A stretch of 64,000 nt of DNA from NCBI RefSeq assembly GCF_030581005.1, contig NZ_JAUQSX010000001.1:930001-994000 (forward strand), read 5' to 3'. The translations under genes were made by a program, and so were the position numbers. This document shows positions 56,393 through 64,000 of the stretch, piece by piece; the stretch's first letter is position 1; every line of letters begins with the position of its first letter. This DNA comes from Hymenobacter mellowenesis. GTDB taxonomy: Bacteria > Bacteroidota > Bacteroidia > Cytophagales > Hymenobacteraceae. The notes under the pieces are model-generated. The model made no database searches and was not told the DNA's origin. It saw nothing but the letters and a program-made list of their open reading frames with translations.

Positions 56393-57400
56393 TCACGGCC
56401 GATACGCCTTGCCCACCACCAGCTTGTCGCCGGTCAAATCGACTTCAAACAAGTGAGGCACCCGGATGTAGCGGCCGCCCTCGCTGCGGTGGCTGTGAAT
56501 GGCCATCAGCGTCTTGCCCTCGAAGGACTTGAACAGCATGCCATGGCCGAAGTTGGGCGGCGTGATGGGGTTGGACTCCTGCGTCCAGGGGCCGGCCAGG
56601 GTGCCACTGGTGGAGTAGGCCACGCCCTGCGTGTACACGTCGTATATCCAGCTGGTCCAGACCATGCCGAGGCGGCCGGTGCCGGTGCGGAAAACGTAAG
56701 GGCCGTCGGTCACTTTATTGGGACGCACGGGGCCGGAGCGCGGGTCCTCGCGGCTCCAGGGCGAGTCGCTGGCGCGGAATAGCACTTGGGCCTCGCCCGT
56801 CGTGCCGCTCAGGTCGGGCTTGAGGGCGATTTTCTCGACGGTACCGTTCATCTCGTTCAGCCACTCGTCGCAGTACACCAAGTAGGGCTTCTTGTCCTTA
56901 TCAATCCACAGTGTGGCATCCAGCGTCAGCCGGTTGGCGGGCAGGTAGGTGGCGTCCTGCATGGGCTTATAGGGGCCGTCGGGCCGGTCGCTCACCAGCA
57001 CGTGGCAGGCCCGGCGGTCCAGCTGGCGGCCATCCTTGGCGCTGATTTTCAGGGCCTCGTTGGTGAAGGTGGCGAAGTAGTAATACCTGCCTTTGTAGGG
57101 GTGGATTTCGGCGGCCCAAATCATGGGTTTCGGGCCCATCCAGGAGGCCGGGTCGGGCTGAGCCACTGGGTAAGGGCCGTCCCAGCGCTTCATATCGCGA
57201 CTTTTCCAGAGCAGGCCGCCCGTGCCGGTCATGTAGTAGAGGTGCGTCTTTTTATCGGCCAGAATAAACGGGTCGCTCAGGTGAATGGAATCCAGCGGCA
57301 CCTGCAGGCGGACGGGGCGGGCCGGCTGGGCGGCGGCGATGGCGGGGAGCAGGATGGCGAATAGGAAGGCCAGCCAGTTGTTTTTCAGACTCATGTTCAT
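56393..57400 (-). CDS. GH43-family glycoside hydrolase (small, secreted)
   Basis: 335 residues with signal peptide (to ~24). Five-bladed propeller motifs: HLSDPFILADKKTHLYYMTG (base Asp43), TLDATLWIDKDKKPYLVYCDEW (pKa-tuning Asp161), and VTDGPYVFRTGTGRLGMVW (Asp232 where the general-acid Glu of classic GH43 'EGP' motifs is expected). AFTNE-type middle strands are present. GH43 enzymes act on arabinans, xylans and galactans. The DGP variant occurs in some GH43 groups, so activity is likely but the acid residue needs care. Start ATG 57400; a second ATG follows two codons later. Confidence 0.85.
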   Translation of the reverse strand: MNMSLKNNWLAFLFAILLPAIAAAQPARPVRLQVPLDSIHLSDPFILADKKTHLYYMTGTGGLLWKSRDMKRWDGPYPVAQPDPASWMGPKPMIWAAEIHPYKGRYYYFATFTNEALKISAKDGRQLDRRACHVLVSDRPDGPYKPMQDATYLPANRLTLDATLWIDKDKKPYLVYCDEWLNEMNGTVEKIALKPDLSGTTGEAQVLFRASDSPWSREDPRSGPVRPNKVTDGPYVFRTGTGRLGMVWTSWIYDVYTQGVAYSTSGTLAGPWTQESNPITPPNFGHGMLFKSFEGKTLMAIHSHRSEGGRYIRVPHLFEVDLTGDKLVVGKAYRP

Positions 57401-57423
57401 ATAGTTACTCTAGTAGCTCTGAC

Positions 57424-57542
57424 GGGCGCCTCACCCCCCGGCCCCCTCTCCTCAGGGAGAGGGGGTGCGTTCAACGATTCCTAACCGCGCAAGTCCGGTG
57501 CCCCCTCTCCCTCAGGAGAGGGGGTCAGGGGGTGAGGCGCCC
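57424..57542. repeat. Intergenic inverted repeat, GCGCCTCACCCCC family
   Basis: About 43-base arms with a few mismatches; each arm holds an inner palindrome (CCCCCTCTC ... GAGAGGGGG). GCGTTCAACGA lies at 57467-57477 in the loop. Confidence 0.9.
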
Positions 57543-57563
57543 GGCCGCACCGCCGTGCTCCTC

Positions 57564-59123
57564 CTACTTCAACTCCAGCACTACCACCGACTTGGCCGGC
57601 AGCGTCACGGCCAGCTTGTCGCCCTTCTTTTTGGCGCCTTTGAAGTCAGCCAGCGCCACGGCATTGGGCTTGTCGAAAGTATTGTAGTCGTTGATTTTGG
57701 CTGAGGTGAGCACGCGGCCGGTCACGGTTTTCCAGCTCACGCCGGGCAGGGCGGTTTCCAGAGTCAAGGGCTTGTTGGGGTCGAGGTTGACGAGGGAAAT
57801 GTGGACGGCGCCGGTTTTGTCCTTCGAGGCCGAAGCGTTCAGGGCCGGGATTTTTTCGTTGCCGAACACGTAGTCGGGACTGGCGAACTGCACGGGCAGA
57901 AACTCGGCGTCCTGATGCACCTGGTAGAGGTCGAAAACGTGGTAGGTGGGCGTGAGAAGCATCTTTTCCTTGTCGGTAAGGATGACGGCCTGCAGCACGT
58001 TCACGGCCTGGGCCAGGTTGGCGCCCTTCACCCGGTCGCAGTGGTTGTTGAAGATGTTGAGCGTAGTGCCGGCCACCAGCGCGTCGCGCAGCGAGTTTTG
58101 CTGGTAGAGGAAGCCGGGGTTTGTGCCGGGCTCCACATCGGTCCACACGCCCCACTCGTCCACCAGCAGGGCCACGCGCTTGTCCTTGTCGTACTTGTCC
58201 ATGATGGCTGCGTGGCGGGCCACGATGGCGTCCATGCGCAAGCAGTTGCGCAGGGTGCTGAAGTACTGGTCCTCGCCGAAGCCGGTGGCCTTGCCCTTGC
58301 TGCCGCTCCAGCTGCCGGTGGGCAGGGTATACTGGTGCAGGGTGAGGCCCCACATCTGGTTGAGCGGGATGTTTTTCATACACGTCTCCGTCCAGTTGGC
58401 GTCGTCGCCGTTGGCGCCGCTCACGATGCGCTTGAGCTTGGTGCCGGGGTAGTCGTGGGCGAAGGTGGCGTAGCGCTTGTACACGTCGGTGTAGTACTGG
58501 GCGGTCATGTTGCCGCCGCAGCCCCAGCTTTCGTTGCCGATGCCCCACCAGCTCACCTTGTAGGGCTCGGGGTGGCCATTTCGGCGGCGCTCCAGCACCA
58601 GGGGCGTGTCCTCGTTCGAGTTCAGATATTCCATCCAGCCGGCCATTTCCTGCACGGTGCCGCTGCCCACGTTGGCGGCCAGGTAGGGCTCGGTGCCGAG
58701 CAGCTTACATAATTCCAGAAACTCGTGCGTGCCGAAACTATTATCTTCCAGGGTGTTGCCCCACCACAGATTCAGCATCTTGGGGCGCTGGGCGGCGGGG
58801 CCCACGCCGTCGTGCCAGTGGTAGGTATCGGCGAAGCAGCCGCCGGGCCAGCGCAGGTTGGGCACGTGGATTTTCTGCAACGCCTGCACCACGTCCATCC
58901 GAATGCGGCCCTGCTTGGGTACGTTCAGCTTCTCATCTACCCAAAAGCCGTCGTAGATGCAGCGCCCCAGGTGCTCGGCAAACTGCCCCTGAATGTGCTT
59001 GCTGATAATAAGCTGCGGGTTGCCGGGCTGCACGGTGAGCTGCACGGTTTGGGCCTGGGCCAGCAGCGGCGCGGCGGCTAGGGAAAGAACGGCCGTGAAA
59101 CGGCCAAGGGAAAAATCAGGCAT
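57564..59123 (-). CDS. GH51 alpha-L-arabinofuranosidase
   Basis: 519 residues with signal peptide (to ~25). Landmarks: IQGQFAEHLGRCIYDGFW, PNLRWPGGCFADTYHWHDGVGP, acid/base Glu198 in WWGIGNESWGCGG, LHQYTLP, nucleophile Glu323 in LLVDEWGVW, and a C-terminal beta-sandwich (VHISLVNLDPNKPLTLE). It removes terminal arabinofuranose from arabinan, arabinoxylan or arabinogalactan. It is 42 bases downstream of the large GH43 gene and likely co-transcribed. Confidence 0.95.
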   Translation of the reverse strand: MPDFSLGRFTAVLSLAAAPLLAQAQTVQLTVQPGNPQLIISKHIQGQFAEHLGRCIYDGFWVDEKLNVPKQGRIRMDVVQALQKIHVPNLRWPGGCFADTYHWHDGVGPAAQRPKMLNLWWGNTLEDNSFGTHEFLELCKLLGTEPYLAANVGSGTVQEMAGWMEYLNSNEDTPLVLERRRNGHPEPYKVSWWGIGNESWGCGGNMTAQYYTDVYKRYATFAHDYPGTKLKRIVSGANGDDANWTETCMKNIPLNQMWGLTLHQYTLPTGSWSGSKGKATGFGEDQYFSTLRNCLRMDAIVARHAAIMDKYDKDKRVALLVDEWGVWTDVEPGTNPGFLYQQNSLRDALVAGTTLNIFNNHCDRVKGANLAQAVNVLQAVILTDKEKMLLTPTYHVFDLYQVHQDAEFLPVQFASPDYVFGNEKIPALNASASKDKTGAVHISLVNLDPNKPLTLETALPGVSWKTVTGRVLTSAKINDYNTFDKPNAVALADFKGAKKKGDKLAVTLPAKSVVVLELK

Positions 59124-59165
59124 TGGGTCAGAAAGCAGGATGAATAGTCGAAGGAGGCGGACAAG

Positions 59166-61271
59166 TTAGGGCAGCGCCACCCAGGCAAAGCAGGCGCCGT
59201 CGCGGCGGTCGGGGCGGGTGCCGGGCGCGTCAGCCGAGCACAAGCTGCCCGCGTGCGGGTCGGCGAAGAGGTAGCGGTGCGTCAGCAGCGACTGCAGCAT
59301 CAGGTCGCCGCGCTGCATGTCCTGCCACTGAAACAGGGAGGCGTCGCCCTGCGCTTCTTTTTCGAGGCGTACTTCGGCCATGCCGCCCAGGCCGCGCACC
59401 GTCACCCAGCCGCCGGTGGCCACCGACTGCAGCGCCACCCGGCCCTGGCCCCGGTCCACCACCCGAAAGCGGTTGGTGGGGCCGTCGGCGGCCAGCTTGT
59501 CGCGGGCCGGCACCGGGCGCACGAAGTTCTTCCAGCTCACCAGCACCGCGCTGTCGGCCAGGCTCGTTAGCTTGATTTCCTGGCCGTATGGGATGGGCCG
59601 CGTGAGGCCGCGCGGCCGCAGCTCGGCCACCTCGAAGGTGTTGAAGTCGGCGTAGCCGCCCGCCTGGCCCAGCGTATTAAAATTGAACAGCCCATAGCGC
59701 ACGCCCTGAAAGGTGCGCAGCTGAAACACCATCGTGCATTCCGGGCCCAGCTCGGTGAAGGTGCGCCCGTCGGGGCTGTAGCTGAAGCGGGCTTTCTCGG
59801 TGTCGAAGTTGCAGCTGGCGCGCAGCCACAGGTGGGCGCCGGCGAGCGGCTGCCGGGCCGTCTGGCCGGTCACGTGGTCGTACTGGCGCAGCTCCAGGCC
59901 GGTAGCGGTGCGGGCCGCGCTCAGCCAGGCGTAGGGCCAGTTCAGCAGGGCCAGCCCGGCCACGTCGCCGGCCTGCAGCTTGCTCAAATCCACCTCCGTC
60001 GTCACCACCGATTCCGGGCCGATGGCGCGCTGCGTCAGGGTGTTGCGGGCCTGCCAGAAGTCGGGCGCGGGCAGCGAATGTAGGCGCAGGTGGCCCCGGC
60101 GCTCGGCCAGCGACCACCGGCCGGCGGTGGGCGCGTGGTTCCACTGCCACACGGGCTGCAGGGTGGCGGCCGCGAAGTCGTCGCTGCGGCGGTAGGGCGC
60201 GTGGGGCGCCTCGGTGGCGCCGGTGTTAGGCTTAATCCAGGTGACGGGGGTGCGGGTGAAGTTGCCAGGCAGGCCGAAGTAGGGCCAGCCGTTCTGCCAG
60301 GTCACGGGCGAGAGGCAGGTGAGGCGGCCCACGGAGTTGTGGTCCATCATCGACCAGCCCCACCACTCGCCGGCTGGCGTTTGCACAATGCCGCCCTGGT
60401 GCAGCGTGATGCTGCGCACCAGGTTCGGCACCGGCGGATTGAGCTTGAAGGGTGGCTGGCTGCCGCCGGCCAGCGCGTAGCCGCTGCCGAAGCCCAGGTT
60501 TTCCTCGGCGCTCATCACCTGCACCTGATAGGGGCCGCGCGAGTTGTCGGCTCGCAGGCACACCTGGTAGCACAGCGGGTCGTACACGGTGCTGGTAATG
60601 TAGTACTTGCCGTCAATCTTGTAGAAGTGGCAGCCCTCCCCTGCTCCGCTACCTTTACTCACAATAATTTGCTCCGAGCCGAGCCGGATGTCGGTCAGGT
60701 CGTCGGTCAGCTCGGCCAGGTGCAGGTCCTCGTAGCCCCACACCACGTACACTTTGCCGTCGTCGTCAAACAGCACCGAGAGGTCGTGAAACGACTTTTT
60801 CAACTCCGTGTGCGTCCAGGGGCCGCGCGGGTTGGTGGCGGTGTAGAGCTGGGTTTTGCGCCCGTTCACGTTGGTGAAGATGTAGAACGTACCGTTGTGG
60901 TAGCGGAAGCTCGGTGCCCAGATACCGCCCCCGTAAATGCTCTTGCCTTCTTCCAGCCGGTAGGCGGGGCCGAAATCCAGCGTGCCCGCCGCGTAGGTCA
61001 GGAAGGTCCAGTTCACCAGGTCTTTGGAATGCAGCACCGGCAGGCCGGGCATGGCGTGCATGGTGGTGCCGGTGAGGTAGTAGTCGGTGCCGACGCGAAT
61101 GAGGTCGGGGTCCGAAAACTCGTCGTAAAACAGCGGATTGGTGAAGGTGCCGTTGCCGTTGTCCGAAGTCCAGGTGGGGTTTTGCAGAAAGGCCGGGGCC
61201 TTGGTTCGCTGCGCCACGGCGGGCAGCGCGGCCGTCAGCAAAAGCAAAAAGGTCAGGAGTTTACGAGGCAT
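59166..61271 (-). CDS. Multidomain GH43-family hydrolase
   Basis: 701 residues with signal peptide (MPRKLLTFLLLLTAALPAVAQ). GH43 propeller with base Asp54 in EFSDPDLIRVGTDYYLTG, Asp163 in FHDLSVLFDDDGKVYVVWGY, and acid Glu212 in GAGEGCHFYKIDGKYYI. After it come a concanavalin-like beta-sandwich (about 375-560: LAERRGHLRLHSLPA, GVRYGLFNFNT) and a C-terminal beta-trefoil/fascin-like region (about 565-701: PTNRFRVVDRGQGRVALQS, SLLTHRYLFADP). This build is typical of enzymes removing xylose, arabinose or galactose from plant polymers. TAGTTTTG at 61412-61419 (minus strand) could be a -7 element but is weak. Confidence 0.88.
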   Translation of the reverse strand: MPRKLLTFLLLLTAALPAVAQRTKAPAFLQNPTWTSDNGNGTFTNPLFYDEFSDPDLIRVGTDYYLTGTTMHAMPGLPVLHSKDLVNWTFLTYAAGTLDFGPAYRLEEGKSIYGGGIWAPSFRYHNGTFYIFTNVNGRKTQLYTATNPRGPWTHTELKKSFHDLSVLFDDDGKVYVVWGYEDLHLAELTDDLTDIRLGSEQIIVSKGSGAGEGCHFYKIDGKYYITSTVYDPLCYQVCLRADNSRGPYQVQVMSAEENLGFGSGYALAGGSQPPFKLNPPVPNLVRSITLHQGGIVQTPAGEWWGWSMMDHNSVGRLTCLSPVTWQNGWPYFGLPGNFTRTPVTWIKPNTGATEAPHAPYRRSDDFAAATLQPVWQWNHAPTAGRWSLAERRGHLRLHSLPAPDFWQARNTLTQRAIGPESVVTTEVDLSKLQAGDVAGLALLNWPYAWLSAARTATGLELRQYDHVTGQTARQPLAGAHLWLRASCNFDTEKARFSYSPDGRTFTELGPECTMVFQLRTFQGVRYGLFNFNTLGQAGGYADFNTFEVAELRPRGLTRPIPYGQEIKLTSLADSAVLVSWKNFVRPVPARDKLAADGPTNRFRVVDRGQGRVALQSVATGGWVTVRGLGGMAEVRLEKEAQGDASLFQWQDMQRGDLMLQSLLTHRYLFADPHAGSLCSADAPGTRPDRRDGACFAWVALP

Positions 61272-61416
61272 GAAATTGTGAATGCAGCACCCTGACTTAT
61301 CGAAGCGTTGCTGTTTTATGGAGTTGGTTGACGTACTTCTGCGGCAGCAACGCTTTGAGTGTGTGGATACCAGTTGCGCGTGTTTTTTAGTCCCTGCTGT
61401 CCGCTGCCAACCAAAA

Positions 61417-62977
61417 CTAGCGCAGCTCGCTCACCAGCGTGGTGATGGAGCGCGCCGCGACGTGCAAAACCTGGCCAGCCGCCACCGCGGGCCCGGGCTG
61501 CAGGTCGGCGTTGGCGGACGTGACGTATGTACGACCCGCGCCGAGGCGGCGCTTCACCAGCTCCAGGCGCAGGTCGGCGGGCGCGTCGGCATCATTTACT
61601 ACGATGGTTATCAGATTCTTGTCTTTAGCATCCTGATAAGCCGACACCAGCAGCGCACCAGCGGCCGGCGCATCGAGGCTAGTCGAAAAACGCACGGCGC
61701 CCGGCCGCAGGTAGCGGCTGTAGTTGCCCAGGGCCCACAGCAGCTTGCTGGGGTAGTAGCGGCCGTCGGTCTTGTTCTTGTCGGTGTACACGAGGCCATC
61801 TTTGTAGTCATGGGGCGACACGGCCAGCCACCACTGCCAGGAGGTGGCGTTGGCCACGGCCAGGTCGGCGTGGATGGCGCGGGCCACGTACAGCGCCGGC
61901 GTCATGCCCAAGTCGCGGCCATTGCCGTTTATTTCGCCCGCGTTGTCGTTGAGGATGCAATATTCTGATTGCCAGAAATCCAGCTTGGGCAGGGCCTGCA
62001 CTTTGGCGGCCAGCTTCTGCCGCACACCCACTGCCAAAGCGTAAGGCGAAGTGGTAAAATAGCCGTGCCCGGCCGCAATGCGGGCCACGCGGGGCGTGGC
62101 GCCGAGGTAGGTTACGGCCGTGCTGTCGGCCCAGAAGGCGGCCAATTGGTTGCCGCGCTCCGGCTTGTCGGCCGTCGTATACAGGTAATCGAGCTTGCCG
62201 GCTTCGGGCACTATAATCTGGGTGGGCAGCTTGTGGGCCACCAGCTGGCGGCTCAGGGCTTTGGCGATGCCGGCCACCTGCTCGTTGCGGAAGGGGCTGC
62301 CCTCTTGGCTGCCGTCGCTCCAGTCCCACTGCGGCTCGTTCACGGGGCTGAGGTAGTCGAGGGCGATGCCAGTTTTTTGGCGCAGGCCATCCAGCACGGT
62401 GGCCAGATAGGCGGCGTAATCGTCGTAGCGGGCGGGCTCCAGGTTGGGCTGCTTGTTGGTGGCGAAGGCTTTGCCGTTGGTGGTGAAGGCCACGGGCGGA
62501 CTGTTCATAAAGCCCAGAAACCGGCGCACGCCCCGCCGCCAGGCGGCCCGCATAAACCAACCACTGCTGCCCCGCCTGGCGCGACCAGTCGTAGCTCCCA
62601 TCGGCGTTCAGAAACGACTCGGCCCGCCGCCACTCGTCCCGGATGCCGCTTTGTTCGCCCTGCTGGCCACTGCCCGCCCCCAGGTTCACGCGCCACAGCG
62701 ACAGCCCGATGCCCCGAGGCTGCCCACCCGGCCCGGTGCCGGTGCTGAACAGCAGGTCGGCAATGGCCTCTTTTTTAGCCGCCGGCCAATTGCCCACAAA
62801 CTGGCAGGCCCAGGCATCCGAAGCGCCGAAGTGGGCGATGGTCTGCTGGGGCTTGGTGTCGTCGATACGCACCGTGACCACCGCGCCAGCCGGGGTTTGT
62901 GCAGCGGCTGGCAGCGTGGCGGCCAGAGCAGCTACAAGGGCCAGCCGGGCAACGAAGGGAAAGCGCAGTGCCTGCAT
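61417..62977 (-). pseudogene. GH30 endo-beta-1,6-galactanase-like gene broken by a 4-bp duplication
   Basis: The N-terminal frame (from ATG 62977) reads a signal peptide and AHFGASDAWACQFVGNWP up to SYDWSRQAGQQW. The family sequence then continues in another frame (FMRAAWRRGVRRFLGFMNSPPVAFTTNGKAFA) to the stop at 61417. At the junction the + strand reads ACCAACCA (62556-62563; TGGTTGGT on the coding strand). Removing one TGGT restores one protein of ~518 residues. The second part keeps acid/base Glu in LSPVNEPQWDWS and nucleophile Glu in DFWQSEYCIL, typical of GH30 subfamily 5 (endo-beta-1,6-galactanase). It is either a real frameshift mutation or a sequencing error. Confidence 0.82.
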
Positions 62978-63008
62978 GTGAACGGTTTGGGACTGAATGA
63001 GCCGGCAG

Positions 63009-63107
63009 AACGATATAGGGGGTGGGGCCGGCCTCCGCCCTGACGTTGAACGATGCCATTGGGAAGGCGCGAATAGCCGGGCGGGGGCGAGCCCCGCCCC
63101 TACTCAA
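63009..63107. repeat. Intergenic inverted repeat, GGGGCGGGGC family (copy 5, diverged)
   Basis: GAACGATATAGGGGGTGGGG pairs imperfectly with CCCCGCCCCTAC. CGTTGAACGA lies at 63044-63053. The rest of this 274-base gap (62978-63251) shows no gene. Confidence 0.75.
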
Positions 63108-63251
63108 AACTTACGAACGCACGGCCCCGCATCAGTGGCCGTTTAAAGTCCCACCTCCTCGCGGCCAACGGCGGCTTGGGTGCGCCGCCGCGTGGTCTCA
63201 CTCAGCAGGCCCGTATGCCTGCGTCACGCTGATTTGAAGGCCGTACGTTCG

Positions 63252-64000
63252 TTATTTGGTTGAATCAGAAACTGATTTAAAGGTGATAATGCGGGTACTG
63301 CTGTCGGCCAACGTCACGACCGCGCCGCCCGTGGCATCGGTTGCTACCTGCTTCACGGGCTCCAGCTCGGCATCGGTCCATTTCCGGCCCGACTTCTTCC
63401 AGAGCATCAGCGTGGCGTAGAGCTGCGGGGCGCCAGCCGGGGCGGTACCCACGGCGTTGAGTACGGTGCTGGCGGGGCGCACGGGGTTCAGGCCGGTGGC
63501 GTCCACGTCTTCGAGGCGGTCCCAGCCGCTGAGCGATACCAGGGCCAGCTGCCAGGTGCCGTTGTCGATGATTTGCACCTCGCGGCCGTGCAGGCGGCGG
63601 GTGCTGCGCTTGATGTTGCCGCTGAGGGCGGGCAGGGCGTAGTGGCCCAGGCGCAGCGGCGTGGCCTCGGTGGCCTGACACTGGTCCACGCGCAGGATGC
63701 CGTCGGGTAGGGGCATTTCGGCCAGCTGCAGCTTCACGGCCTTGTTTTTTTCCAGCTCGGCATCGCGGTAGTACACGCCGTTTTCGAACTGGCGGAAGGT
63801 GTAGAAGCGCAACGCCTCCCACTGGCCGTCTTTGCCCTGAGCCACGTAGCTCATGGCCACTTCGCCGTGGGGGCCGTCGGCCTGCCAGGGGAAGGCGCTG
63901 TTGTAGCTCAAGCGGTTGTAGTTCTCGTTGCCGCGGTTGGCGTCGCTGGCCGGCTGGCGCGGGGCGTTGCGGATTTCGGCCGTGCCGCTGTTGGGGTAGT
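63252..64000 (-). CDS. C-terminal part of a DUF2264-like protein (partial)
   Basis: The frame runs off the right edge, so about 249 residues of a larger protein are seen. NRGNENYNRLSYNSAFPW and GPHGEVAMSYVAQGKDGQWE near the visible start, and SGWDRLEDVD later, fit the C-terminal beta-rich part that follows the DUF2264 catalytic-like barrel in Bacteroidota glycan loci. The exact activity of that family is not established. It heads the minus-strand block of arabinogalactan-type genes. Confidence 0.6.
   Translation of the reverse strand, partial: YPNSGTAEIRNAPRQPASDANRGNENYNRLSYNSAFPWQADGPHGEVAMSYVAQGKDGQWEALRFYTFRQFENGVYYRDAELEKNKAVKLQLAEMPLPDGILRVDQCQATEATPLRLGHYALPALSGNIKRSTRRLHGREVQIIDNGTWQLALVSLSGWDRLEDVDATGLNPVRPASTVLNAVGTAPAGAPQLYATLMLWKKSGRKWTDAELEPVKQVATDATGGAVVTLADSSTRIITFKSVSDSTK

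Overview
The window looks like a chromosome segment of a high-GC member of the Bacteroidota, most likely a Hymenobacter-type Cytophagales bacterium. This rests on several signs seen together: an ECF sigma/FecR/SusC/SusD set, type IX secretion C-terminal sorting domains, a PID-CTERM-like small protein, a Gly-Tyr-rich BY-kinase tail, sparse Shine-Dalgarno sequences and a GC-rich codon style. The genus is an inference. No rRNA, tRNA, CRISPR array, IS transposase or phage gene was seen.

Left third (1-24 kb): mostly housekeeping and envelope genes. It starts with the end of an exopolysaccharide tyrosine kinase and its PHP-family phosphatase. Then come an NAD-dependent epimerase, a TPR protein, a phosphosulfolactate synthase-like enzyme, a large type IX-secreted protein, a bestrophin-like channel, a DedA protein, aroE, a TonB-dependent receptor, wrbA, and an ECF sigma factor overlapping a protein predicted to join an inner-membrane helix to an outer-membrane barrel. 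uvrB, two small secreted proteins, an amidohydrolase, a regulatory-domain protein and an SGNH hydrolase follow.

Middle (24-44 kb): a polysaccharide utilization locus on the + strand. It has an ECF sigma factor, a FecR anti-sigma, a SusC with an N-terminal STN signalling domain and SusD. Downstream are two GH30 enzymes resembling endo-beta-1,6-glucanases, a type IX-secreted beta-sandwich protein, a carboxylesterase, a third GH30 of the glucosidase type, a GH5, an esterase and an SGNH hydrolase. The arrangement suggests sensing, binding and cutting of a beta-1,6/beta-1,3-glucan such as fungal wall glucan. icd closes this part.

Right third (44-64 kb): a - strand block of carbohydrate enzymes without its own SusC/SusD. 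It holds a BNR-GH16 fusion with an orphan TonB-plug-like partner, a GH2 beta-galactosidase, a PID-CTERM small protein, a 1640-residue GH128-like glucanase, two GH43s, a GH51, a frameshifted GH30 resembling endo-beta-1,6-galactanase, and the end of a DUF2264-like protein. GH2, GH30_5-like, GH43 and GH51 together suggest type II arabinogalactan. GH16 and GH128 point to beta-1,3-linked glycans.

The intergenic spaces carry at least thirteen long inverted repeats of several unrelated arm sequences. Eight of them share the short core CGTTGAACGA or a close variant. Two notable sequence anomalies are a 4-bp tandem duplication that breaks the GH30_5-like gene and a 60-bp AT-rich patch at the end of the second GH30 gene.
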